Counted from the stretch's first letter, positions 9,696 through 18,091 are shown. The stretch: DNA of 64,000 bases from Prevotella sp. (GCA_016901395.1 JAEAMQ010000024.1:84682-148681); one strand, 5' to 3'. Notes: generated from the letters alone by a model not told the origin. Made by a program: numbers and translations.

Positions 9696-9918
9696 CAAAA
9701 GGAAACAAGGTCCTCGTGAGAAGATTATCCTCAAGACATTATTCAATAGGTTTAAGGTTAGTAGATTGTTTCATATAGGTTTTTAGTTTTTAGGTTTAAG
9801 ATTAGATTTTTAGGTTATTCATTAGGTTGTTAGTTATTTAAGGTAATTTTAAGATTAGTTTTTAGGTTAGCACAAATCCCCATCTCCCATTACGGAGAGA
9901 TGGGGATTTGGTTTTTTG
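9696..9918 (+). ncRNA. Candidate small RNA of about 220 nt, U-rich with a strong terminator
   Basis: A good promoter and a very strong terminator bracket about 220 bp with no plausible reading frame on this strand. The 5' third is mixed sequence (AAGGAAACAAGGTCCTCGTG). The rest is unusually rich in TTTTAGGTT words, including an imperfect direct copy of about 22 nt at 9795-9817 and 9848-9869 (TAAGATTAG, then TTTTTAGGTTA). I do not recognise it as 6S, RNase P, SRP or tmRNA. It could be a trans-acting regulatory RNA, with the unpaired U/G-rich part binding targets or an RNA-binding protein. A 5' leader of a lost gene is the alternative. Coordinates are predicted from the promoter and terminator. 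Confidence 0.6.
9873..9916 (+). terminator. Terminator of the candidate ncRNA
   Basis: A perfect 14-bp stem, CAAATCCCCATCTC with GAGATGGGGATTTG, closes a 10-nt loop and is followed by GTTTTTTG. Confidence 0.9.
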
Positions 9919-10194
9919 TACTTGGCAGAACTGCTGCTACTTTCCCCCAATCCAGTCTATCTCCGCCCATACCCTTGTTGTAAAAGGTGCTGTATCTTCT
10001 TTCTGCCCCACCTTTCATTTCGCAGGCTATGGCCATCCCGAGGCTTTTCTTGTGCCATTGGCGACAGACTGTTATTCCTTGTTTTCAAGCCTGCTGTGAA
10101 GAAATGGTGTTCGGTTGCCGCTATCCATACGTTCTGGTCAACCGTGGTCGATGATGGCGACTTTGTGTCATTCGATGCTTTTGTTACCCTATCG

Positions 10195-10282
10195 CGTTCG
10201 CAATACACGTGTACTTCGAACGCAATACGCGTGTACTCCGAACGCAGTACGCTTGTATTGCGAACGCAGTACGCCAACAAAA
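10195..10282. repeat. Tandem array, four 22-bp degenerate units
   Basis: Units begin at 10195, 10217, 10239 and 10261 and share CG(A/T)(A/T)CGCA(A/G)TACGC plus TGTA(C/T)T. The last unit diverges after its first 14 bases. Spacing is exactly 22 bp with no indels. The array lies between the candidate ncRNA and the convergent end of the helix-hairpin-helix gene. Each unit contains near-palindromic pieces such as ACACGTGTA. Confidence 0.85.
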
Positions 10283-10391
10283 AGGCGTAATGGTCTCTTC
10301 GTTGCTCCACTTATTTGTTGAAAGTCAGTGGAGTAGGGTGGGAGGGGGAGGTTGTTGCAAGGTGACCTTGCTGTGTAGTCGCAGTATCAGA

Positions 10392-12386
10392 CTACAGTCT
10401 CAGTCTCATTTGCACTTCGAGGTCACATTGGATTTGTCCCTTGATTTCCTGTAGTCCGCTGCCGATGGCTTCTTGGTTAAAGTAACGGGTGATGCCGAGT
10501 TTGAGCATGATCATGGTGTGGCGGCTAAGGTCTGCCCGTGTGCTGACCGCACAACGTACTCCCTTGCCGAAGAACGACGGGAAAGAAAAATGATAGAGTA
10601 TGCCCGGCTCATAGGCATAGACGCGTGAGTCGTAGTCGTCGGTAGAGAAATATCCGAGGGTGGCCTGCAGGCGGAGCCAGTGTCTGTGGTAGCTGAAATT
10701 TTCTGTTATCATATAGCCGAAACTATTGTTGGCAAACGAGCTATAGCTCAGGTCAGCCTGTGTGCGGGTGTTCCATAGTCCACCGTCGTAGCCCATGGTC
10801 ATACGTCCACGGTGCTCATGTTTGTAGATGAGAGTCGTCTTGTTGCTGTTGTCGCGTTCGCGTAGCTTCAGCCTGTAGCGCACGAGGAAGTCCCATCGTC
10901 CCCGTTCATACGTTGCTTGAAGAAGGTTGTCAAAACTGTGTGATGATGCCGAGGCCAGGTATTTGGGCCATGCGAAATAGGCCATATCGGCATAGAACAT
11001 CACCGTCATGCCCCGTTGTGGCACCCAGTGTCCTCCGAAATATAGTCCGCTCTCATTGTTTGCTTCGCTGCCCTCGGCAAACGTATTGGCGAAGACCGCA
11101 CAATACTGGTAGGGATAATATCGGTGCAGGGCCATCAGTGAAAAGTTGGGGGCTATGCGGTAGCTCATGCTGTTGATGGTCGCCACCGTGCCCCGTGTTC
11201 CTGTGGCGGTCTCTCCGGCAATGTTCAGGCGGTGTGACACGTAGCCGTAGTCTATGCTGACGTTCCAAAACCGGCTGCCCGCGGGATACCATCTGCGGAA
11301 GGCGGGCGAAGTGGTGGGGCGGAGTTCACGGCTGAATGCGGTGTACAGGCCTGTGAGTCCTATATGAAACCTCCGGTCGGAATAGTTCAGGTTGCCTCCC
11401 GCGAGCCATTGCGAGGTGTTGTGCCGGCACTGCATCTCGCTTGCCGTGCGATGGTAGCCCGACTGCAGCAGGGTGGCCACCGTCGAAGAGTCTTGGTTGA
11501 GTGTGGCATCGATTTTCCTGACGGAGACAAACGCCGTGGCATCCCATCCCCGGGCTATCGTCACGGTGGTTGCTGCCCCTTGCAGGTAGTTGCCTTCCGA
11601 GCGGCTGCTGTGAGCATACACAGGGTTGCACGACCGTCCGAGTGTGGAGAGCGTGTGGAGTTTGCCCAGGCCGAAAGAGTTGTTGAGAATGAGTCCCATG
11701 CCAAATCGCAGCCGGTATCGGCCTATCGCCAACGTCTTGATGCAGCCGAGGTTACGCAGTATAATATAATAGGAGTAGAAGTCGTAGCCCATGCGGTTTG
11801 GGCCGGTGAAAAACGGTTCTCCCGCATCTTGCGAAGCCACGAAGCCGGCTTTCAGGTGTTGGCCGGAGGTAAATGTGTAGCGCAACCAGTGCTTGTATTT
11901 GTAACCCAAGTAGCCGTCTCGGTCACCCCGACGGGAGTAGAACGGTATTTTCAAAGCCCCCGTCAGTTCGTGGCGGCCATGGCGTAGCATGTTGCTCAAC
12001 GACGGTATGCTGTCGCGGCGGAGCTCGGGTCTGATTTCGGCAAACTGCAACAGCATGTCTGCATCACGGCGTTCGAGCGATGGGATGAGGCGCAGTTCGA
12101 TGGGGGTCTCGATGCGGTGTGCACGGTCGCGGTATTCCATGAGGTCCATGATCTGCTGTTCGGAGAGGAAGGGGAGGCGGCGAAGGTCCTCGCGGGAGCA
12201 GAGGTTGAGGTCTAACTTGTTGTTATACAGCTCTTCCAGCTCGTCATGCTCCTGCTCCCATCTCTCAGATTCGACATCCTCCAGCTGTCCCATCTGGCTG
12301 AAATATTCTTCCCACGACCTCAAGTCTTGGGCATCAAGGTTGGTCATAGAGCAAATTGTGCAGAGCAGAATAAGTAGTTTTTTCAT
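10392..12386 (-). CDS. Helix-hairpin-helix protein with predicted outer-membrane barrel
   Basis: The start is ATG at 12386 (MKKLLILLCTIC..LDAQ), because the 10 extra upstream residues precede a normal signal peptide; this gives 664 residues. After an acidic coiled stretch (QLEDVESERWEQEHDELEEL) come ComEA-like HhH motifs (LDLNLCSREDLRRLPFL..QIMDLMEYRD and LIPSLERRDADML, about residues 55-115). The remaining 500 residues alternate short aromatic-rich strands with turns (KHWLRYTFTSG, FHIGLTGLYTAFS, LRLQATLGYFS), as in an outer-membrane beta-barrel. HhH motifs suggest DNA contact, so DNA binding or uptake at the surface is conceivable, but the family is uncharacterised as far as I know. It is a single gene with its own promoter. 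Confidence 0.75.
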   Translation of the reverse strand: MKKLLILLCTICSMTNLDAQDLRSWEEYFSQMGQLEDVESERWEQEHDELEELYNNKLDLNLCSREDLRRLPFLSEQQIMDLMEYRDRAHRIETPIELRLIPSLERRDADMLLQFAEIRPELRRDSIPSLSNMLRHGRHELTGALKIPFYSRRGDRDGYLGYKYKHWLRYTFTSGQHLKAGFVASQDAGEPFFTGPNRMGYDFYSYYIILRNLGCIKTLAIGRYRLRFGMGLILNNSFGLGKLHTLSTLGRSCNPVYAHSSRSEGNYLQGAATTVTIARGWDATAFVSVRKIDATLNQDSSTVATLLQSGYHRTASEMQCRHNTSQWLAGGNLNYSDRRFHIGLTGLYTAFSRELRPTTSPAFRRWYPAGSRFWNVSIDYGYVSHRLNIAGETATGTRGTVATINSMSYRIAPNFSLMALHRYYPYQYCAVFANTFAEGSEANNESGLYFGGHWVPQRGMTVMFYADMAYFAWPKYLASASSHSFDNLLQATYERGRWDFLVRYRLKLRERDNSNKTTLIYKHEHRGRMTMGYDGGLWNTRTQADLSYSSFANNSFGYMITENFSYHRHWLRLQATLGYFSTDDYDSRVYAYEPGILYHFSFPSFFGKGVRCAVSTRADLSRHTMIMLKLGITRYFNQEAIGSGLQEIKGQIQCDLEVQMRLRL

Positions 12387-12413
12387 GATAATAGCCCCAA
12401 AAGGAATCGAAGA

Positions 12414-12445
12414 CAAATATAGTTTAAAGCTCTCGAACGGACAAA
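12414..12445 (-). promoter_or_regulatory. Promoter of the helix-hairpin-helix gene
   Basis: On the minus strand, TTTG (12442-12445) is followed after 20 bp by TATATTTG (12414-12421), a full match to the Bacteroidetes consensus. The predicted 5' leader is about 20 nt. Confidence 0.8.
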
Positions 12446-12531
12446 TTTAAACCGAAAAAATAGAGCTAAATGTCATAAAATCAGTAAAATTCGTGTAATA
12501 ATCACTCTTTTCCTGAAAATAAATAAATATA

Positions 12532-12565
12532 TTGACAGCGTGTATTTTTTTTTTCTTTATATTTG
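12532..12565 (+). promoter_or_regulatory. Promoter of the 12625 exported-protein gene
   Basis: TTG at 12532-12534 and TATATTTG at 12558-12565 are separated by 23 bp, mostly a run of T. The leader would be about 55 nt. The spacing is at the long end for this promoter class. Confidence 0.5.
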
Positions 12566-12624
12566 CAAAAGGATTAAGTGTAATTTGGAGAATCTATTAA
12601 GTAACTATCTAACAAAATTTATTC

Positions 12625-15108
12625 ATGAAACATGCAAAATTACTCCTGTCGGCAGTAGTGCTTGCATCATTTTCGACAAGCATGTTTGCCCAAACGAGCG
12701 GAACGTATTATCTATATGATGCCGCTAACAAACTCTTTCTTTCCCGTGGTTGCAACTGGGGAGCCGAAGCCAGCCCCGACAAGTATGGCACTCCCTTTGT
12801 ATGGGATTCTGCTGCCGGAACGTTTAGCCCGTATGACTGGAACGGCACGGTTTATCTGAACGATGGCGTCTATGTGGATGGTGGAACGGCCGTGGTATGG
12901 ACTTCCACAGCCAGCGGAGACGGCTATATCCTGTCTGCCAATGGCAAGTACATGACCCACGCTACAGGTTCTCTTGGTGAGTATGCCACGATGACTACCG
13001 ATGCCTCGGCAGCTACCGTATGGCAGTTTATGAGCAAAGCCGACCACGATTCGATTGTGGCCGCCTACCCTTCAGACAACAAGGTGAGTGTCATGGCAAC
13101 GGCCGGACTGACCGGTTCCACCGCTGCCGACTTCGATGCAACACTCGCCAACTATACGTCTACGGTGGTCAACACACTTGACCCCAATCTTTACACATGG
13201 ACTCAGCCTAACAGCAGGAATGGGGCAAACGCCACGGTGCCACGCGAAGTGTGGAGTGGGCACGGCGTATTCACCTATTCGCTCTCCAACCTGAAGCCCG
13301 GTATTTATAAGGTTTCCGTACCTGCTTTCTATCGTGATGGCGGCTTTGCTTTTTGCAATACGCTTGCTGCAGAGGCCGATCCCTATTATGTATCGACCGC
13401 TTATGTAAAGGCCAACAACGAGGAAGCACGTATCAAGGCATGGGCAGAAGACCGTGTGTTGACATCCGATCCTAACTCCATTGACCAGGCTAAGGCTGCA
13501 TTCGATGCCGGAAAGTATGTCAATGAAGTCTACACCTGTGTGGGTAGCGACAGTGTGATGAGCCTTACCGTGGCTGTGCCCAGCTGGCAAGACGACTGCT
13601 GGTTTATCTTTGGCAACACCACGCTGACCTATTATTCTGACCAGATTGCCGCAGAAGACGCTGCCGCCATAATCGCCAAGGCTCAGGAATTGCAGCAACA
13701 GACTATGGAAGCCGCGTTGAAAACCACGCTGGAAACGACGCTGGCTGCTTTCCAGAGCAACAATTCCATTTCCAATTACAATGCCTTGTCTGACGCGGTC
13801 AATGCCGCACAGACATCCGTCAATGCCTATACCTCGGCCAAAGCCGCACTCGATGGCCGCGCCCAGCTGGTTGATGCCAACAACTTCTACACTGCCGAGG
13901 CACTGGATTCTTATTACACTACGCCGAAGGCTAAGTATGATGCCGGCACGCTGACCACAGCTGAGGCTCTGGCATTAAACAATCCCTACGCCGTGACCGC
14001 ATACAAAGGAGAGACCCAGACCAATACTTTCCTGGGCACTGCATTTGGTGTCAGCGACTACAGTGGAGTGCCTTACCTCAACACTTGGTCTGAAGAGGGC
14101 GATGAAGACGGTTCCAACTTCCTGGTGCCTTTCTATGAATATTGGACAAGTGATGCCAATTCTTTGGGTGATAAGGTCCTCACCGGTAGCGTGAGCGGAC
14201 TCGAACCGGGCGTATATGCCGTAAGCGCAGATGTGCGTGTGGGTATCAGCACATCGAAGAGTGCACCCGCAGTGGGTATCACAATGGATGCCAACGGCGG
14301 TAATCCCGTAACCATTACGGGCACACAGATTGGCTCAACCGTAAGATATCTCGACAATTACACCGTGTATGGCACAGTGAGCAGAGACGGCGTTTTGAAC
14401 GTGAACTTCAATGTTTCAGGTACCAATGTAAGCTGGCTCGCGTTCCAGAACCTGAAGTATGAGAAGGCCAACGTCATCGAAATGGATGAGACTGCTGCCT
14501 ATACTCCGGTGGAGGCAACGGGTGTGGTGAATCTCTACCGCACGATTGTGGCTGATGTTTGGAACACCTTGGTATTGCCGTTCGACGTGACTGCCGACCA
14601 GGTGAAGGCTGCTTTCGGCAGCGACGTTCAGGTGTCTGCATATTCCAATACTGATGGCGACAATGTTAACTTCACGGCAACAGATGTCATCACAGCCAAT
14701 GTTCCTGTGCTGATCAAGGCCGCTGCAGGCACATCATTCAGCTTCGAGGGTGTGACTGTCGTTCCCGGAACACCGCAGACCACTGGCGTAAACTGGAACT
14801 TCGTGGGTACATACGCACCAGCCACTGCCATCCCCGCAGGCGGCTACATGTTCCAGAACAACCAGATTTTTAAGTCTGATGGCACTGCCGATACCTATTA
14901 TATGAACGGTTTCCGTGCTTATCTGGCTCCCGCTTCGGCTTCTGCCGCTAAACCTGTGCTCAACATTAACGGCATAGCTACCGCCATCAACGCCGTAGTG
15001 GGTGGGGTAGACGAGGCTGGAAATGTGTATAACATTACCGGACAGCGCGTTGCCAAGAGCTATAAGGGCATCGTTATCAAGAACGGAAAGAAGATTATTA
15101 ATAAGTAA
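12625..15108 (+). CDS. Large exported protein of unknown function with C-terminal tail
   Basis: The 827-residue protein has a signal peptide (LLLSAVVLASFSTSMFAQ). Residues 20-140 (GTYYLYDAANKLFLSRG.., ILSANGKYMT) look like a compact beta-rich domain. About 340-420 is an alanine- and glutamine-rich helical stretch (IIAKAQELQQQ.., LSDAVNAAQTSVNAY) resembling FIVAR-type spacers. A beta-sandwich follows (about 450-610), then a stretch with WNTLVLPFDVTADQVKAAFG that I associate with Prevotella surface proteins. The last 30 residues (VYNITGQRV..GIVIKNGKKIINK) are the same kind of tail as in the GH43 protein, suggesting a shared export or anchoring route. I do not recognise a catalytic domain. It is followed 21 bp later by a small peptide gene. 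Confidence 0.8.
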   Translation: MKHAKLLLSAVVLASFSTSMFAQTSGTYYLYDAANKLFLSRGCNWGAEASPDKYGTPFVWDSAAGTFSPYDWNGTVYLNDGVYVDGGTAVVWTSTASGDGYILSANGKYMTHATGSLGEYATMTTDASAATVWQFMSKADHDSIVAAYPSDNKVSVMATAGLTGSTAADFDATLANYTSTVVNTLDPNLYTWTQPNSRNGANATVPREVWSGHGVFTYSLSNLKPGIYKVSVPAFYRDGGFAFCNTLAAEADPYYVSTAYVKANNEEARIKAWAEDRVLTSDPNSIDQAKAAFDAGKYVNEVYTCVGSDSVMSLTVAVPSWQDDCWFIFGNTTLTYYSDQIAAEDAAAIIAKAQELQQQTMEAALKTTLETTLAAFQSNNSISNYNALSDAVNAAQTSVNAYTSAKAALDGRAQLVDANNFYTAEALDSYYTTPKAKYDAGTLTTAEALALNNPYAVTAYKGETQTNTFLGTAFGVSDYSGVPYLNTWSEEGDEDGSNFLVPFYEYWTSDANSLGDKVLTGSVSGLEPGVYAVSADVRVGISTSKSAPAVGITMDANGGNPVTITGTQIGSTVRYLDNYTVYGTVSRDGVLNVNFNVSGTNVSWLAFQNLKYEKANVIEMDETAAYTPVEATGVVNLYRTIVADVWNTLVLPFDVTADQVKAAFGSDVQVSAYSNTDGDNVNFTATDVITANVPVLIKAAAGTSFSFEGVTVVPGTPQTTGVNWNFVGTYAPATAIPAGGYMFQNNQIFKSDGTADTYYMNGFRAYLAPASASAAKPVLNINGIATAINAVVGGVDEAGNVYNITGQRVAKSYKGIVIKNGKKIINK

Positions 15109-15129
15109 CCTCCTAATATTATCATAAAG

Positions 15130-15330
15130 ATGAAAACATATTTGCAACCCATGATCAAGACCCGCGAGATATCCAATGAGGACTTCCTCGCAGCATCACC
15201 TGTAGTAACAGACCAGAATGGTGTAAGAATTAATAATGGCTCCAATGCTTCACCCGGAGGGGCGAACTCTAAGTACTACAGCATCTGGGACACTGAGGAC
15301 TCGGATTTCTCTTCCGGTGATTATGAATAG
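15130..15330 (+). CDS. 66-residue small peptide, leader-like N-terminus and acidic C-terminus
   Basis: The start ATG lies 21 bp after the preceding stop, so it is co-transcribed. There is no signal peptide or membrane helix. The N-terminus MKTYLQPMIKTREISNEDFL followed by AASPVV resembles small Bacteroidales peptides that begin MKxxYxxP and carry a conserved LLA/LAA-S motif near residue 20; the tail is Asn/Gly/Ser-rich and ends SIWDTEDSDFSSGDYE. The shape (short conserved front, variable polar core, acidic end) is that of a precursor peptide, but no modification enzyme or peptidase-transporter is adjacent. It could instead be a small cytoplasmic partner of the exported protein upstream. A terminator follows at once. 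Confidence 0.75.
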   Translation: MKTYLQPMIKTREISNEDFLAASPVVTDQNGVRINNGSNASPGGANSKYYSIWDTEDSDFSSGDYE

Positions 15331-15364
15331 ACGTGACGCTTCTTTAGAATAAATCAAATGACAG

Positions 15365-15397
15365 GCGGGCTTCCATGTAGGGAGCCTGCTTTTTTTA
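15365..15397 (+). terminator. Terminator of the exported protein / peptide operon
   Basis: GCGGGCTTCC (15365-15374) pairs with GGGAGCCTGC (15380-15389), including two G-U pairs, around loop ATGTA. Eight T residues follow. Confidence 0.85.
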
Positions 15398-15495
15398 TAG
15401 TCCACGATGTAGGAGGGCAGACCCTTAAGAATATCAAAAAAACGAAGATAAAGCAGACATAAATAGATTATTTTAAGTAATTTTGTCTCTTGCAA

Positions 15496-16146
15496 ATGCT
15501 AAAGAGAATCATCATAGTACTCATGGTGTTGTTGGGGATGGCTGCAAATCTGCAGGCCCAAAACAACGATCGTCCCGGCTATATCAATCCCGAGGACAGG
15601 GAGGTGGATATGGACAATCCCACTTTCGTGCCGATGGTGAAGATGGGCAAGGTGAAGCTGGGTAAGGATTCGATACAATATGTTGAGATGAACGATGTCT
15701 GGGTGTTCTCCCCGCCGGTGTTTAAGAATGCCCGCCAGCGTGCGGCCTACAACCGATTGGTGTATAACATCAAGAAGGTGCTGCCCATAGCGAAGGAGGT
15801 GAACCGCATCATCATCGAGACAGGAGACTATCTCGAGACGCTGCCCAACAAGAGAGCGCGCGACGAACACATGAAACTCGTGGAGGCAAGCATCAAGAAA
15901 GAGTACACCCCACGAATGAAAAAGCTCAGCTATAGTCAGGGAAAACTGCTCATCAGACTGGTTTACCGCGAGTGCAACAGTTCGAGTTATGACCTCATCA
16001 AAGGCTTCCTCGGACCCATCCGGGCCGGTTTTTATCAGGCCTTTGCATGGGTTTTCGGGGCCAGTTTGAAGAAACAATACGACCCGAATGGCGTAGACCG
16101 TCTCACCGAACGCATCGTTCTCCAGGTCGAAGCCGGCCAGTTGTAA
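15496..16146 (+). CDS. DUF4294 family exported protein
   Basis: ATG 15496 (MLKRIIIVLMVLLGMAANLQAQ) gives a clean signal peptide and 216 residues. The mature part (VEMNDVWVFSPPVFKNARQR, then YNRLVYNIKKVLPIAKE) matches the DUF4294 family of Bacteroidetes, whose function is unknown. The long basic helical middle (about 70-150) suggests an interaction role. A -7-like TAATTTTG at 15478-15485 ends only 10 bp before the ATG, so the mRNA would have a leader of a few nucleotides at most. Terminators on both sides isolate it as a single-gene unit. Confidence 0.8.
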   Translation: MLKRIIIVLMVLLGMAANLQAQNNDRPGYINPEDREVDMDNPTFVPMVKMGKVKLGKDSIQYVEMNDVWVFSPPVFKNARQRAAYNRLVYNIKKVLPIAKEVNRIIIETGDYLETLPNKRARDEHMKLVEASIKKEYTPRMKKLSYSQGKLLIRLVYRECNSSSYDLIKGFLGPIRAGFYQAFAWVFGASLKKQYDPNGVDRLTERIVLQVEAGQL

Positions 16147-16154
16147 TCATCATA

Positions 16155-16184
16155 AAAGCCCAACCGGTCTCCCGGCTGGGCTTT
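16155..16184. terminator. Bidirectional terminator between DUF4294 and GT2 genes
   Basis: AAAGCCCAACCGG (16155-16167) pairs with CCGGCTGGGCTTT (16172-16184) around loop TCTC, with one mismatch. A/T-rich ends on both sides suit both convergent genes. Confidence 0.8.
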
Positions 16185-16241
16185 GTCATATTCTTTTGTG
16201 AGCTTACCCCTCATTCCGTCTGGGTATCATTCTATCCAGCA

Positions 16242-17036
16242 TTACAGGTATTGGTCGATGCCTGTCACTGCGCGGCATCGGCCTGAAGATACTGTTTCAC
16301 GGAACATCTGCTCGTTTTCGGCCGTGTGTTCGGTGCTTTTCTCGGGATGATAGAGGTGTACGGCAGGAGCCATGAGCTTAGCATTTTTCCGTTTCAGACC
16401 ATTGTTGAAGAGGCGTTGTATAAACTCCGAGTCCTCAATTCCCCATCCGACAAACTTCTCCTCAAACCCATTCGCCCTCAGATAGTCGTCGCGCCACAGT
16501 GCGAGATGACAGCTTCGGGCATGCCGCAGGTCGCGATAGCCCTTGAACCACGGGTTGAGCCACGGCATGCGCAGCATCACCAAGCGTCGCTTCAGACCCT
16601 TGGAGAAGAAGCCTATACAGGGGTCGAGCGACCTCACCCGGCTCTCAGTGGCCTGCCGGAGGAGCCTTGCCCTGCTGCCAGTGACAAAGTATCCTGGTGC
16701 GCGCAGGCTCACATGGTCTTCGATGAAATGGGGAGAGACGAGGATATCGCCGTCGATCAGGATAATATATGCGCCCGAAGCCATCGCTACTGCCACGTTG
16801 CGCGACTTGGCCACACGAAACCCTTCGTCGGGAATCCACGAGTGGAGGAGTCGCACGGGAAACTCCTTGCGGTAGCGGTCGATGAGTTGTCGTGTCTCGT
16901 CGTTGGAGCCGTCGTCGGCGATGATGACCTCTCTGGGCAGGGCATGTTGCCGCAGCACGCTCTTGAGCACCAGCTCCAGAAAGGGCGGATTGTTGTAAGT
17001 AGTGATGACAAGCGATACATCTTGTGCAATGTTCAT
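16242..17036 (-). CDS. Family 2 glycosyltransferase
   Basis: This 264-residue cytoplasmic enzyme has a GT-A fold. It begins VSLVITTYNNPPFLELVLKS and carries the nucleotide-sugar site IIADDGSNDET and a DxD-type metal site (LIDGDILVSP). The C-terminal part (FVGWGIEDSEFIQRL, HLYHPEKS) resembles the galactosyltransferase-type C-terminal domain. Donor and acceptor sugars cannot be deduced. It overlaps the end of the preceding GT9 gene by 4 bp, so the two are translationally coupled. It is the last gene of a GT1-GT9-GT2 operon that fits assembly of a lipopolysaccharide core or surface oligosaccharide. Confidence 0.9.
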   Translation of the reverse strand: MNIAQDVSLVITTYNNPPFLELVLKSVLRQHALPREVIIADDGSNDETRQLIDRYRKEFPVRLLHSWIPDEGFRVAKSRNVAVAMASGAYIILIDGDILVSPHFIEDHVSLRAPGYFVTGSRARLLRQATESRVRSLDPCIGFFSKGLKRRLVMLRMPWLNPWFKGYRDLRHARSCHLALWRDDYLRANGFEEKFVGWGIEDSEFIQRLFNNGLKRKNAKLMAPAVHLYHPEKSTEHTAENEQMFRETVSSGRCRAVTGIDQYL

Positions 17037-18091
17037 AGGTTGGTAATCGTGCTTTTCAGGTCAATATGGTGAGTCGCGATGAAGTCGTTGAACCGTTTCC
17101 ACACCGCTTCTATTGTTATCAGGTTATACATTTGCTGAGGTGTCAGGCCGTTGGTGTCGGCCAAATCCATCGCCGACACACCGTCGGCAGGCACGGCGTC
17201 TTGGGGAATCCACGTCGATTTCAGCGACCCGGGGGCACAAATCACAAACGACGGACGCCCTGCGGCATGCACGATATGGCGCGCTCCGCCCTCGTTGCCG
17301 AAGTAAAGGGCGATGTGATGAGACAATGCCAGCAGTTCGCGCGGGCTCTTGGCCTGCACATCGATGAACACGCGGCTGCGGTCTTTTAGCTGTCGGTAGA
17401 TGCGCCGCGCATTCTCTTCTTCCTGCCCGGGGGCATAGTTGAAGATGATTTGCACGTCGGGATATTGTGCGATGAAGCGGTCGATAATCTCCGTCATGCG
17501 GTCTTCGTGCCATACTTTGAAACTCAGTTTGGCCGTCACGCCCATGAGTACTATCGGCTTGGAGATGTCTATGCCCATGTGTTCCAGGTATCGGCGCATG
17601 GAGAGAAGGTCGTCTTCGCTGACAGGCAGGGTGATGTGACGGTCCACAACGAGGGGGCGTAGGGCAGCGAGTGGGGCTGCCAGACTGATGTTATGGTCCA
17701 CCATGCTCTTGCTGCCACATTCGGGTAGCAGGTGGTTGGAGGTCAGGCGGGTGTAGGATTTGTGCAGTCCGATGCGATAAGGTGTGTGCGGAGAGAATAG
17801 TGCAAATACCTGTGTGTTGACCGTCGACCGCATATCGATGATGACATCATAGCGCACACGGTGCACAATACGCCACACCTTCTGCAAATAAGTCAGTGCA
17901 TGGTGTCGCTCGTCGTCGGTAAAAGTCTGGATGGAATGGAGCGCGGGATGCCCCTCGAAAAGTGGTGCAATGCGCTCGTTGAGCACCAAATCGATGCGCG
18001 CTTCGGGAAAAGTGGCATGCAGGGTATTCAGCAATGGTGTGGCGAGAATGGTGTCACCCATCTGTCTGAAACGTATCACCAGTATATTCAT
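17033..18091 (-). CDS. Family 9 glycosyltransferase (heptosyltransferase-like)
   Basis: The 352-residue protein begins NILVIRFRQMGDTILATPLL, the typical GT9 N-terminus, where the RxxxGD loop binds the acceptor. The C-terminal Rossmann half contains YFGNEGGARHIVHAAGRPSF, equivalent to the donor-binding region of WaaC/WaaF. GT9 enzymes transfer heptose or related sugars from ADP-sugars to LPS inner core. The sugar used by this organism is not known from sequence. The gene lies 83 bp after GT1 and overlaps the following GT2 by 4 bp. Confidence 0.9.
   Translation of the reverse strand: MNILVIRFRQMGDTILATPLLNTLHATFPEARIDLVLNERIAPLFEGHPALHSIQTFTDDERHHALTYLQKVWRIVHRVRYDVIIDMRSTVNTQVFALFSPHTPYRIGLHKSYTRLTSNHLLPECGSKSMVDHNISLAAPLAALRPLVVDRHITLPVSEDDLLSMRRYLEHMGIDISKPIVLMGVTAKLSFKVWHEDRMTEIIDRFIAQYPDVQIIFNYAPGQEEENARRIYRQLKDRSRVFIDVQAKSPRELLALSHHIALYFGNEGGARHIVHAAGRPSFVICAPGSLKSTWIPQDAVPADGVSAMDLADTNGLTPQQMYNLITIEAVWKRFNDFIATHHIDLKSTITNL

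Larger units (their letters stand above)
9106..10391. other. 1.3-kb gene-free region (hairpin, palindromes, candidate ncRNA, 22-bp array)
   Basis: No reading frame here has coding character; the short ones at 9908-10454 overlap on both strands and follow the repeat. The content in order is: a hairpin at 9194-9224; an inverted repeat CACACG..CGTGTG at 9262-9280; palindromes at 9586-9620; a strong promoter at 9659-9689; a transcribed but non-coding stretch to the terminator at 9873-9916; and the 22-bp array at 10195-10282. I see nothing recognisable in 9283-9585 or 9920-10190. Confidence 0.7.

Noticed and set aside
9760..9870. TTAGGTT-rich tract read as a telomere-like or chromosome-end repeat
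   Set aside because: It has no fixed period, is short, and lies inside a promoter-terminator unit; an RNA gene explains it better.
9908..10454. Short ORFs around the 10.2-kb repeat
   Set aside because: They are created by the repeat words reading open in several frames and overlap the HhH gene end.
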